The notes under the pieces were generated by a model. It was not told where the DNA came from, did not search any database, and saw only the letters and a list, made by a program, of their open reading frames with translations. Positions 1-5,300 of a stretch of 5,301 bases of DNA are shown here, piece by piece (within the stretch, counting starts at the first letter, position 1; each line of letters opens with the position of its first letter). A program made the position numbers and the translations under genes. This DNA is from Phycisphaeraceae bacterium (lineage in GTDB: Bacteria > Planctomycetota > Phycisphaerae > Phycisphaerales > Phycisphaeraceae): positions 1 through 5,301 of the forward strand of contig PUNN01000438.1 in the NCBI GenBank assembly GCA_003552605.1. The letters run 5' to 3'.

Positions 1-2669
1 CGGCCCAGTTTCTGCGCGGTAGGCTTTCCACCGCCCCGCGGGCTGGAGCACACGGCCTCGATCGCCTCCCGCAACGCCAGGCCGGCCGGCCCCGGGGTGG
101 GCTTGTCGCGGTCGGCCGGGAAAAGCCAGTCCATCAACGCCTGCAACTCCACCGGGCCGTCGACCGGCTGGTACAGCTCTTGCCGGGCATCAAACCAGGC
201 CTGGGCAAGGGCGTTAAGCTGATTCTCCTCAACATCGGCCCCTTCCAGGCCCTCCTGGCTGGACACCGGGTCTCCCGCACCGCACCAGATGCACGCCCCG
301 CCGATCAGGTGGGTCCAACGGCGAAAGCTGTTGAGTACACGGCCTCTCTGGCTTGGAGCCCCGGCCTGAAGAAAGCCGGCCAAGATCAGGTAGGCATCCC
401 CCAAAAGGGCCGCCCGGTGCTCCTGGAGCCACCCGTGGAGGTCGGGGTAGGTCCAGTCGTCCCGGTACTCGGGCTTGTCCATGGTGGTGAACAACCGCAC
501 GTGCAGAAGCCTCCTGCACGTGTCCCCCTTGAACTGAATGTTGTTGCCCGAGAACACCCAGGTCGTGGCGTTGTTCAGCTCGGGCTCCTGGTGGGTCCCG
601 AGGATACGCTGCTTCCACGTGTGGCTGGTCAGAAGCCGGTCGACCGGCCCACCGCCGAGAGTGGTGTCGACGTTGTCAAAATGGACCATTGCGTCCCCGC
701 TTAACAACGCCGTTGTGATGCCCTTGGTCAACTCACTCGGGTCATCCTCGGGGTAGCCCCAGGTCGGGGCCCGCGTCCCCGCGGCCACGGTGTGAATCGC
801 ATCGATGAGGTACCCCTTTCCAGTACCCCGCCTATTCGAATCAAAGGCCCATCCCGGAGCCAGCTCGCCCTCCAGGGCCGGCCGGCCGATCAACGTGAGA
901 AGGCAAGCCAAGGCCGCGGCCCGGTGCTCGCACCGCGCGAAAGGGAAGTCCCGGAAGAGGGTGTTGCTCAGGTGGCTCCAGGCCTCCTTGGCCTGCTCCT
1001 GGGTGATGGAGGCCGGGAGCGGCTCCCAGCCTTCTGGAGGTCCCGGGTTCCAGGTCCGGGTTACCGGGTCGTAGCCCTCCTCTTCGAACACACTCCCATC
1101 CGACCTCAGCGGCGGGGCGGGTGTGAGTCCTACCAGCTCCGGGAGGTCGGGGTACTCGCCGCGGGCGGCGATCGTCTCACCCAGCCACTTGGGTGGCCCG
1201 CATGGGACCAGGTCATCCTTGCGGCCGTCGTAACGCTCGAAGCAGGCCACGTCGGTGACCCGCTCCACCAGAGCCGCCGGCGGGAGTTCCCGTACAACAC
1301 GCCCGCCGTGGCGTCGTGGCTGGTTGCGACCGGCTCCCGGCCTCACGATGTCTACCAACATCCCCTGGCGGGTGTAGATCGCCAGGTCCTCCGGTAGGTT
1401 GGCCAGGGCGGCGATGGCGGCGTCTACCGTCTCCCGGCGTTCTCCATCCTTGGCCTGAATCAACTCCCGATCGCCGCCGCCGCCCATTGGGTAACGCCTG
1501 AACAGGTCCCGGGCGGTCAGCCCGCTGCAGCGGTCGTGCCTGCAGGAGAAGCTCACACGGCCGTTGTCCCAGAGGGTGATCTCGGTGCCGCCGGGTCTGT
1601 GCGGGTTGTCCGCAGGCTGTACCGGGCACGCGGCCGGGAATGTCCATCGGGTGCCCTCGCTGGCGTAGCCGTCCTGGCCCGCCCGGCTCGACGTACAACG
1701 CCGCGGCTCGCTAAGCTCCAAGCCGTGAGCCTCGGCCCATGCATGTACATCCTCCACGGTACGTGGCCTCCTGGAGCGGGGGCGTTGGCTGGAGCCCGCC
1801 GTGATGGCGGGGGTAGCCGCGGTCCCGGGAGACGTACTGGAGGCTGAAGAATCCGTGGGGGCGTGCTCGGCCAGCCACTGCTCCAGGAATTCCTGGGTAA
1901 GCGGTTGATCAAGCGGGCCGGCGGCGATGACCTGGCAGGGGCGGCGTTCGCGGGTGGATTCCGGAACCGGCTGGCGGCTGCCCTTGCAGTTCTGGGTCCC
2001 CGCCATGCGCATCAACCTGGCCCGGTTGTGGACCGTTGTGTCCACCTTGGCTTGGGGATGGGTCCCGTCGGGATCGCTGAACCTGGAGGCGATGGCTTGA
2101 ATCACCCGCTCGGTGAGATGGTCGGGCGGGTTGTCGGCCCGGTAAAGAAGCCAGGCCCCGTTCCCCGAATCCATGTGCAGCGCGGGGGCGGGCCAGCCTT
2201 CGGCGGTGAGGGTCTCCCGGATCATGGCGGCCTTGGCCAGGCCGGCCTGATGCTCTTCTTCGGTCGATGCGGCATCCCGCTGAGATCCGTGGCAGTCGAC
2301 GTCGATGGGCAGCCAGTAGCGGGTGGGGATGTCATCATTCCCCGCGGCGGTGATGCCGAAGTGCAACTCGTTCTGGCTGGGGACGGCGGCCAGGCGGTCG
2401 TAGCTGATGGGATTGATGACCGCATAGAGGCCCTGCGTGGAATCCGTCAGCTTGTTGGCCACCTCCCGGTAGAAGGCTTCCACCGCGGCCTCCCTGTCCT
2501 GGCGGGCAGCGTCGGGTGGGGCGAAGCAGCCCACCCAGGTCCCAGACCTGGTAGACTGGGAATTGGGCCACGGCCGGCCCTCCGTCCTCAACGCCCGCAC
2601 TTCGAGGGGGCCGTACTGAAGAAACAGGCGGGTGTGGTTCTTCAGTTGTTCAGAATGGGTAATTAACAT
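1..2669 (-). CDS. Mobile-element primase-polymerase/AAA+ helicase, C-terminus cut by window edge
   Basis: The frame is open from ATG 2669 to base 1, giving 889 complete codons and no stop. Residues 1-260 resemble an archaeo-eukaryotic-type primase. Motif I is PIDVD (D123, D125), followed by an STEEEH stretch. Motif II is DSGNGAWLLYR (167-177). Motif III is VDTTVHNRARLMRMAGTQN (209-227). Residues 345-381 form a probable zinc knuckle (C348, H357, C376, H378, C381). Residues 585-735 are an AAA+/SF3-like helicase core: Walker A RRGTGKG (613-619), Walker B MVHFDNVD (661-668), sensor SGNN (707-710) and an arginine pair at 719-720. The tail (755-803, with SFRRW and GDPVSS) also fits this family. Its expected role is priming and unwinding DNA to replicate a mobile element. 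The ATG has an AAGGA site seven bases upstream. W173 stands where relatives usually carry the motif II histidine, so primase activity is doubtful. Probably only a short C-terminal piece is missing. Confidence 0.92.
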   Translation of the reverse strand, partial: MLITHSEQLKNHTRLFLQYGPLEVRALRTEGRPWPNSQSTRSGTWVGCFAPPDAARQDREAAVEAFYREVANKLTDSTQGLYAVINPISYDRLAAVPSQNELHFGITAAGNDDIPTRYWLPIDVDCHGSQRDAASTEEEHQAGLAKAAMIRETLTAEGWPAPALHMDSGNGAWLLYRADNPPDHLTERVIQAIASRFSDPDGTHPQAKVDTTVHNRARLMRMAGTQNCKGSRQPVPESTRERRPCQVIAAGPLDQPLTQEFLEQWLAEHAPTDSSASSTSPGTAATPAITAGSSQRPRSRRPRTVEDVHAWAEAHGLELSEPRRCTSSRAGQDGYASEGTRWTFPAACPVQPADNPHRPGGTEITLWDNGRVSFSCRHDRCSGLTARDLFRRYPMGGGGDRELIQAKDGERRETVDAAIAALANLPEDLAIYTRQGMLVDIVRPGAGRNQPRRHGGRVVRELPPAALVERVTDVACFERYDGRKDDLVPCGPPKWLGETIAARGEYPDLPELVGLTPAPPLRSDGSVFEEEGYDPVTRTWNPGPPEGWEPLPASITQEQAKEAWSHLSNTLFRDFPFARCEHRAAALACLLTLIGRPALEGELAPGWAFDSNRRGTGKGYLIDAIHTVAAGTRAPTWGYPEDDPSELTKGITTALLSGDAMVHFDNVDTTLGGGPVDRLLTSHTWKQRILGTHQEPELNNATTWVFSGNNIQFKGDTCRRLLHVRLFTTMDKPEYRDDWTYPDLHGWLQEHRAALLGDAYLILAGFLQAGAPSQRGRVLNSFRRWTHLIGGACIWCGAGDPVSSQEGLEGADVEENQLNALAQAWFDARQELYQPVDGPVELQALMDWLFPADRDKPTPGPAGLALREAIEAVCSSPRGGGKPTAQKLG

Positions 2670-2888
2670 GGGTGAATCCTTCAACTCGCGTCCTAGCTGC
2701 CGCACCTCCTCCACCGGGCTGGGCTGGACGGTGCGGATTTGGTGGCTGGCCTGCTTCTTGTTCGGCTGGTTAGCCGCCTCATGGCTGTTGGCCACCGGGT
2801 AGTACTCGCAGGTAAGGATGCCAACATCACGTCACCGCGTCCTGCAGAGAATAAAGATCACCACCATTCCGGAAACGTGAGGTGATCG
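2670..2888 (-). other. Primase leader region; in-frame coding-like stretch upstream of the ATG
   Basis: This gap between the upstream terminator and the primase ATG must hold the primase promoter, but I see no convincing -35/-10 pair. The primase frame stays open back to a TGA at 2834-2832. From the GAG codon just before GTG 2795 to the ATG, the codons look genuinely coding: I counted G or C in the third position of 39 of 46 codons, with a low-GC second position. The encoded stretch (VANSHEAANQPNKK... VEEVRQLGRELKDSP) is hydrophilic and resembles nothing I know. It could be an N-terminal extension from GTG 2795 (42 extra residues) or the remnant of a displaced gene. A further in-frame ATG at 2867 opens only 11 codons before that TGA. 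Confidence 0.4.
2677..2681 (-). promoter_or_regulatory. Ribosome binding site for the primase-helicase ATG
   Basis: AAGGA on the minus strand is followed by a seven-base spacer (TTCACCC) and the ATG at 2669. This is the only good Shine-Dalgarno match near the gene start and is the reason for choosing that ATG over the GTG at 2795. Confidence 0.6.
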
Positions 2889-2927
2889 AAAAACTGGGGC
2901 CGGGCCGTGGTGATGGCCCGGCCCCAG
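2889..2927 (-). terminator. Intrinsic terminator after the 98-residue gene
   Basis: A perfect 13-bp inverted repeat, CTGGGGCCGGGCC (2894-2906) and its complement (2915-2927), has an 8-nt loop. On the minus strand it is followed at once by five T residues (2893-2889). It starts three bases after the stop of the gene at 2931-3227. A second pair of arms, GGTGATC (2881-2887) and GATCACC (2929-2935), extends the symmetry outward, so the outer arm overlaps the stop codon. The T-run is on the minus side only, so termination is leftward. This should insulate the primase gene from transcription coming from the right. Confidence 0.88.
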
Positions 2928-2930
2928 AGA

Positions 2931-3227
2931 TCACCGCGGAGGGGCGGCATACTCATCAAGGATGTTCCATAAGCAATGGACGATCTCCCCGACATAATGG
3001 TCCGGACACCAGTGTTTCTCGGCTGCGAGACGACAATAGTTCTCGGCCACAGAGAGCAAGCGTTCGCTGTTGGAATCTTTCAAATCGACCATCACGCGAG
3101 GTGACCCCGCGGCCAGCTGCACTTCGGCGCGATGCCCCAGTCCGAATTCGAGCGCGTCTACCAGTCTGCGACGGATCGGGCTGAATTTCTTTGAGCGATA
3201 CACTGGAACGTAGATTTGAAAATGCAT
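2931..3227 (-). CDS. Hypothetical 98-residue protein
   Basis: I do not recognise this protein. Its pattern suggests a small mixed fold: a strand (FQIYVPVY, 3-10), a basic helix (PIRRRLVDALEFGLG, 17-31), two strands around 34-49, then two helices (53-72 and 76-93). Three cysteines (65, 74, 85) and H72, H77, H84 fall in the C-terminal third but do not form a standard zinc motif. There is no signal peptide or membrane segment. AAAGGAA lies nine bases before ATG 3227 and six before an adjacent in-frame GTG at 3230, so 98 or 99 residues are both possible. The same frame is open upstream to 3890, but that part is low-complexity and overlaps other features. The gene is visibly less GC-rich at third codon positions than the primase, which hints at a different origin. 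A strong terminator follows directly, so it appears to be its own transcription unit. Confidence 0.7.
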   Translation of the reverse strand: MHFQIYVPVYRSKKFSPIRRRLVDALEFGLGHRAEVQLAAGSPRVMVDLKDSNSERLLSVAENYCRLAAEKHWCPDHYVGEIVHCLWNILDEYAAPPR

Positions 3228-3487
3228 CACCAATATTCCTTTCTGATGATGGCGAGATTGGTTAAGTACCGCACCCCACGCGGCGTGCGGTCGGTCAGGG
3301 AGGGGCGGCGACGGCATAGGCGGACCACGTACGCTCTGCCCGCTCATTATGGCGAGGCGAGAGCGTGACCTGCCGCTTGGGCCACGACGAATGTGGACAT
3401 GATGGATCGCGGAGGATAAGATATACACGAGATCGCCAGTCTCACTCATAGCCCCGCCTGTCGGCGGGGTGTTTTTATCCGCACAAG
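3228..3487. other. Intergenic gap with an orphan rightward transcript signal
   Basis: This 260-base gap separates the DUF1580 gene from the 98-residue gene, both on the minus strand. It should contain the promoter of the latter; near it is a small inverted repeat, CCGCAC (3269-3274) and GTGCGG (3285-3290). On the plus strand two micro-ORFs end just before a terminator. The first runs 3246-3368 (40 residues, very basic, REGRRRHRR). The second runs from GTG 3365 to TAG 3451 (28 residues, starting MTCRLGHDECGHDG). They overlap by four bases (GTGA), and GAGG lies seven bases before the GTG. The first has no ribosome binding site and neither has clear homology, so I do not call them as genes. A small RNA is an equal possibility. 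Confidence 0.35.
3452..3476 (+). terminator. Intrinsic terminator on the plus strand
   Basis: CCCCGCC (3452-3458), a TGTC loop and GGCGGGG (3463-3469) form a perfect 7-bp GC stem, followed on the plus strand by TGTTTTT (3470-3476). The T-run is on the plus side only, so it stops rightward transcription although every recognised gene here runs leftward. It begins one base after the TAG (3449-3451) of a possible 28-codon ORF and lies about 12 bases past the DUF1580 stop, as read from that gene. Confidence 0.82.
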
Positions 3488-3775
3488 TCACCGAATTCCG
3501 AGCCGGTCCAACTCGTCGCTCACGTGTTGAGGAGGCGGTTCTTGACTTCCGGAAACGGGTTGGGCCTGGGTAGCAGCCGCCGTGGTGGCGGCGAAGAATC
3601 GCTGGCACGCCTCCCACGATGTGTACCACTGGGCGCCGACACTTACGGCTTCCAGTCGTACACCTCGGACGCCCCGCACCCTCCACCGGTGCATGGTGCT
3701 GACGTGGGGCCGGGAGGGCAGGCGACGAGCGGCTGCACTCAGGGGCATGAGCGTCTCTCGATCCATGTCGATCAT
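3488..3775 (-). CDS. DUF1580 family small helix-turn-helix protein
   Basis: This 95-residue protein matches the DUF1580 pattern at full length. It has an N-terminal MIDxxxETLxPLSxAAR block (1-17), then HVSTMHRWRVRGVRGVRLE (24-42), then a strand and helix with SVGAQWYTSWEACQRFF (45-61). The rest (62-95) is a polar, poorly conserved tail. The layout PLSAAARRLP...STMHRW is like the MerR/excisionase-type helix-turn-helix, in which the second helix reads DNA; that is a family-level inference, not a demonstrated function. The family is largely confined to Planctomycetes, where members are numerous and often lie in accessory DNA. AAGGAAG sits 6 bases before ATG 3775, with its GGA core 8 bases away, supporting this start. 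About 50 bases further upstream is a 17-bp palindrome and then a block of nested inverted repeats, so autoregulation is plausible. A truncated paralogue lies directly upstream at 3954-4018. Confidence 0.85.
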   Translation of the reverse strand: MIDMDRETLMPLSAAARRLPSRPHVSTMHRWRVRGVRGVRLEAVSVGAQWYTSWEACQRFFAATTAAATQAQPVSGSQEPPPQHVSDELDRLGIR

Positions 3776-3827
3776 GATTCACTTCCTTGCGTTGACGTCC
3801 GGGGTCCTCTCGGGGCGTGGCTACGTG

Positions 3828-3844
3828 CGTGGATCCGATCCACG
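3828..3844. promoter_or_regulatory. 17-bp palindrome upstream of DUF1580, candidate operator
   Basis: CGTGGATC, one base, GATCCACG: perfect 8-bp arms, 52 bases before the intact DUF1580 ATG. The duplicate at 4068-4084 keeps seven of eight arm positions. No T-run follows, so it is unlikely to be a terminator. Its size and position fit a dimeric repressor site; which protein binds it is unknown. Confidence 0.5.
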
Positions 3845-3848
3845 ATGG

Positions 3849-3941
3849 CCTGTCATGCCCTTCGATGTGGTATTCTGCGCCGCCTCCCACTGAGATCGCT
3901 GGCTCAGTGTTCGCTCAGTGCTTGGGCCTTTGCATGACAGG
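3849..3941. promoter_or_regulatory. Nested inverted repeats upstream of DUF1580
   Basis: Outer 10-bp perfect arms CCTGTCATGC (3849-3858) and GCATGACAGG (3932-3941) enclose an inner inverted pair, CACTGAG (3888-3894) and CTCAGTG (3903-3909). A third CTCAGTG follows at 3914-3920, 11 bases after the second, so about one helical turn. Between the outer left arm and the inner set is a 26-base stretch (3854-3879) identical in both duplicate copies. It contains TGGTATTCT on the plus strand, which resembles an extended -10 element. The arrangement could be an operator array, a replication origin or a recombination site. Confidence 0.5.
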
Positions 3942-3953
3942 GGATTCGTATCC

Positions 3954-4018
3954 CGGGACGGCAGGTGACGAGCGGCTGCGCTCAAGGGCATAAGCATCTC
4001 TCGATCAAGATTGATCAT
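3954..4018 (-). pseudogene. Truncated DUF1580 paralogue, first 22 codons only
   Basis: From ATG 4018 the frame encodes MINLDREMLMPLSAAARHL and three more residues, differing from the intact neighbour at D3N, M4L, T8M and R18H. Homology stops exactly after codon 22, at the boundary between the two repeat copies. The frame then runs on into the upstream DNA of the next copy (to 3821) without any DUF1580 content. The tryptophan-containing second half of the motif, including HRW and the SWEA-QRFF helix, is absent. An AGGAAGT-like site is kept before its ATG. It is therefore a 5' gene fragment left by unequal recombination between two tandem paralogues; a short peptide could still be made. Confidence 0.78.
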
Positions 4019-4067
4019 GTGGTACTTCCTGGTGTCGAGCGAACCTGTCCCGGCCTGGCCCACAACG

Positions 4068-4084
4068 CGTGGATTCGATCCACG
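4068..4084. promoter_or_regulatory. Second copy of the 17-bp palindrome
   Basis: CGTGGAT (4068-4074), TCG, ATCCACG (4078-4084): 7-bp perfect arms. It is the duplicate of the 3828-3844 palindrome with a single C-to-T change that leaves seven arm pairs intact. It lies 49 bases before the ATG of the truncated DUF1580 copy, close to the spacing in the intact copy. Confidence 0.45.
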
Positions 4085-4088
4085 ATGG

Positions 4089-4182
4089 TCTGCCATGCCC
4101 TTCGATGTGGTATTCTGCGTCGCCTGCCACTGAGGTCGCCGGCTCAGTATTCGCTCAGTGCTTTGACCCCCTGCATGACAGG
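4089..4182. promoter_or_regulatory. Second copy of the nested inverted-repeat block
   Basis: This matches 3849-3941. GCATGACAGG (4173-4182) is intact, but its left partner (4089-4098, TCTGCCATGC) has two changes. CACTGAG is at 4128-4134; the middle CTCAGTG has become CTCAGTA (4143-4149), and the third CTCAGTG is intact at 4154-4160. The symmetry is thus weaker here than beside the intact gene, as expected if constraint was relaxed after truncation. Confidence 0.4.
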
Positions 4183-4198
4183 TGATTCGTGTCCCCGG

Positions 4199-4337
4199 CT
4201 TGCACTCAGCAGACATGTGATCCAGGCCTCGATGGGACGGATCGAGGATGGCAGCACCTTTGTCCCAGATGGGGGAGAAGGGAATCGGATCCGGCCGCGG
4301 CAGATCTCACGACCGGGTCAGGATTGTCAAAGGAGGA
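4199..4337. other. Gap downstream of the winged-helix gene with an inverted repeat
   Basis: The only structure I see is CCTCGAT (4227-4233), 7-nt loop, ATCGAGG (4241-4247). No T-run follows on either strand, so it is not a standard intrinsic terminator, although it lies about 90 bases past the stop of the gene on its right. On the minus strand TTGACA occurs at 4330-4325, but the hexamer 17 bases on (AGATCT) is a poor -10. Confidence 0.35.
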
Positions 4338-5300
4338 TCACGTACACAGACGTTGGAGCAACTCGCGATCGCCATCGAGGATGATCTGATCGCCCCGCAG
4401 GTGTACCCGGAGGTTGATGCCTGCATCGGCAAACCGGTTACGCAGTTGCTGCAGCATCTTGTTCACTTTATCCATCTTGCGGCCCCGATCCGGACTACGC
4501 CGCCGTGGAGCTGGCTCGGCCCACACCGCTCCCTTCCGATTGTGCATCACGACCTCCAGTGCCACTTCGCCCTTGCTTCCGATCAGCTCGGCCATCAGCT
4601 GTGCCTCTTTCCTCCCGAGATCGACATATTGCTCACCAACGTGGAGACGCTGCCCCTCCAGACCCCAGCGAGCAGACCTCCATGTGGCTGTGATCGCCGC
4701 CTCCAACTCCCGGCTGAGGCGGGCCTGGATCGGCTCGATTTTCAACGGCTCCTCGATCTGGAGCTGCTGACAGCACTGCCACCACCGCTCGGGGTCCTCT
4801 TGGTCATCCCACCAGATGTGTCGGTTGCGGCCACCCGTCTCGGGATCGCGGGGCATGGGCTGGCCCGCTGCCGCGTATCGGAGTACCTGCTTGATGTGCC
4901 CCCTCCACCGATGAGGTGGGTACAGTTCGTCGACGGTGGCGATGTACGCCTGTGCCAGCAGGTAGGCCGTCTCGTGAGCCGAAGCAGGGCTGGCCGGCAG
5001 GACCGATCTGGTCCACTCAGGTAGTGATGGGGGCGGAGCCGCCACTTCGTCGGCGTTGAACCGGCCCATGTACTCCTCCCACCGCACACGCGGCCGCCGC
5101 ACCATTGTCAGCTTTAGATCGCGACGGTGGTGTACCGCTCGCATGGGCATCTGGTCGCGGGCGGTATACCAGTACGCCCGGGCCGGTGGGCCGAATACCT
5201 GGTGCCACGCCTCGGTGGTCATCCGAAGGAGGAGGCGAGTGCGCACGGAGAGGTTTTCGAGCTCCTGGCGGGTAGGGGGTGGCATTGGTGCGGTTCCCAC
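4338..5300 (-). CDS. Winged-helix protein with OmpR/PhoB-like C-terminal domain; start uncertain
   Basis: The frame is open to the window edge. The first visible start is GTG 5300 (320 residues), with ATG 5285 five codons later (315 residues; GGGA nine bases upstream). Numbering from the GTG, residues 15-210 are a largely helical region I do not recognise, rich in W and R (AYWYTARDQ 42-50, IWWDDQEDPERWWQCC 162-177). Residues 215-309 follow the OmpR/PhoB-type winged-helix pattern: a strand (LHVGEQYVDLG), helix KEAQLMAELIG (231-241), a recognition-helix region (245-260), a basic linker, helix KVNKMLQQLRNRF (278-290), and a wing hairpin (INLRVHLRGDQIIL). No phosphoacceptor receiver domain is visible, so this is not a classical response regulator. 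A DNA-binding role is inferred from the C-terminus only. Codon use is strongly GC-biased and coding-like. No terminator of standard form follows. Confidence 0.78.
   Translation of the reverse strand: MGTAPMPPPTRQELENLSVRTRLLLRMTTEAWHQVFGPPARAYWYTARDQMPMRAVHHRRDLKLTMVRRPRVRWEEYMGRFNADEVAAPPPSLPEWTRSVLPASPASAHETAYLLAQAYIATVDELYPPHRWRGHIKQVLRYAAAGQPMPRDPETGGRNRHIWWDDQEDPERWWQCCQQLQIEEPLKIEPIQARLSRELEAAITATWRSARWGLEGQRLHVGEQYVDLGRKEAQLMAELIGSKGEVALEVVMHNRKGAVWAEPAPRRRSPDRGRKMDKVNKMLQQLRNRFADAGINLRVHLRGDQIILDGDRELLQRLCT

Larger units (their letters stand above)
3711..3953 (-). repeat. Tandem duplication, downstream copy (243 bp)
   Basis: This copy holds the first 22 codons of the intact DUF1580 gene, its ribosome binding site and its regulatory DNA. 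It repeats at 3954-4198. By eye, 3711-3775 and 3954-4018 differ at 10 of 65 bases, and 3828-3920 and 4068-4160 differ at 8 of 93, seven of these being transitions. The spacer 3776-3827 is poorly conserved and differs by three bases in length; there is also a one-base indel near 3921-3931. Confidence 0.88.
3954..4198 (-). repeat. Tandem duplication, upstream copy (about 245 bp)
   Basis: This is the second, directly abutting copy of 3711-3953. It begins at the point where the truncated DUF1580 reading frame loses homology, and it ends near 4198 in CCCCGG, matching the CCCGGG at the first junction. Differences in the conserved 93-base block fall at codon positions 1, 2 and 3 as 4, 3 and 1 in the one frame open throughout, so the block is conserved as DNA rather than as protein. 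Confidence 0.85.

Noticed and set aside
180..2666. Several plus-strand ORFs, the largest 1863-2666 and 792-1397
   Set aside because: They lie opposite the primase-helicase, whose motifs are unambiguous. Their sequences are typical antisense shadows of GC-rich coding DNA.
2832..2867. Selenocysteine or read-through at the in-frame TGA (2834-2832) linking ATG 2867 to the primase
   Set aside because: Only 11 codons precede the TGA, there is no ribosome binding site, and nothing suggests a selenoprotein; a short leader or chance ORF is simpler.
3228..3890. Upstream extension of the 98-residue gene's frame (open from 3890, 319 codons in all)
   Set aside because: The upper part overlaps the DUF1580 gene in another frame and crosses regulatory repeats and a plus-strand terminator. 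It is rich in R, P, H and S as expected of a spurious GC-rich frame, and the only good ribosome binding site is at 3227.
3821..4216. 131-codon minus-strand ORF running through both repeat copies
   Set aside because: Differences between copies are not concentrated at third codon positions and a one-base indel breaks the parallel frame. Only the 22 DUF1580 codons inside it are recognisable.
4302..4330. Minus-strand TTGACA with a 17-base spacer as a promoter
   Set aside because: The matching -10 hexamer is AGATCT, sharing only one base with the consensus, and the next supported start is nearly 300 bases away.
4329..4336. Very strong Shine-Dalgarno-like AAAGGAGG on the plus strand
   Set aside because: No start codon follows at a workable distance; the next candidate (TTG near 4353) is too far and opens only the antisense frame.
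4248..5024. Plus-strand 258-codon ORF
   Set aside because: It is antisense to the winged-helix gene, has no family resemblance and no ribosome binding site at its ATG.
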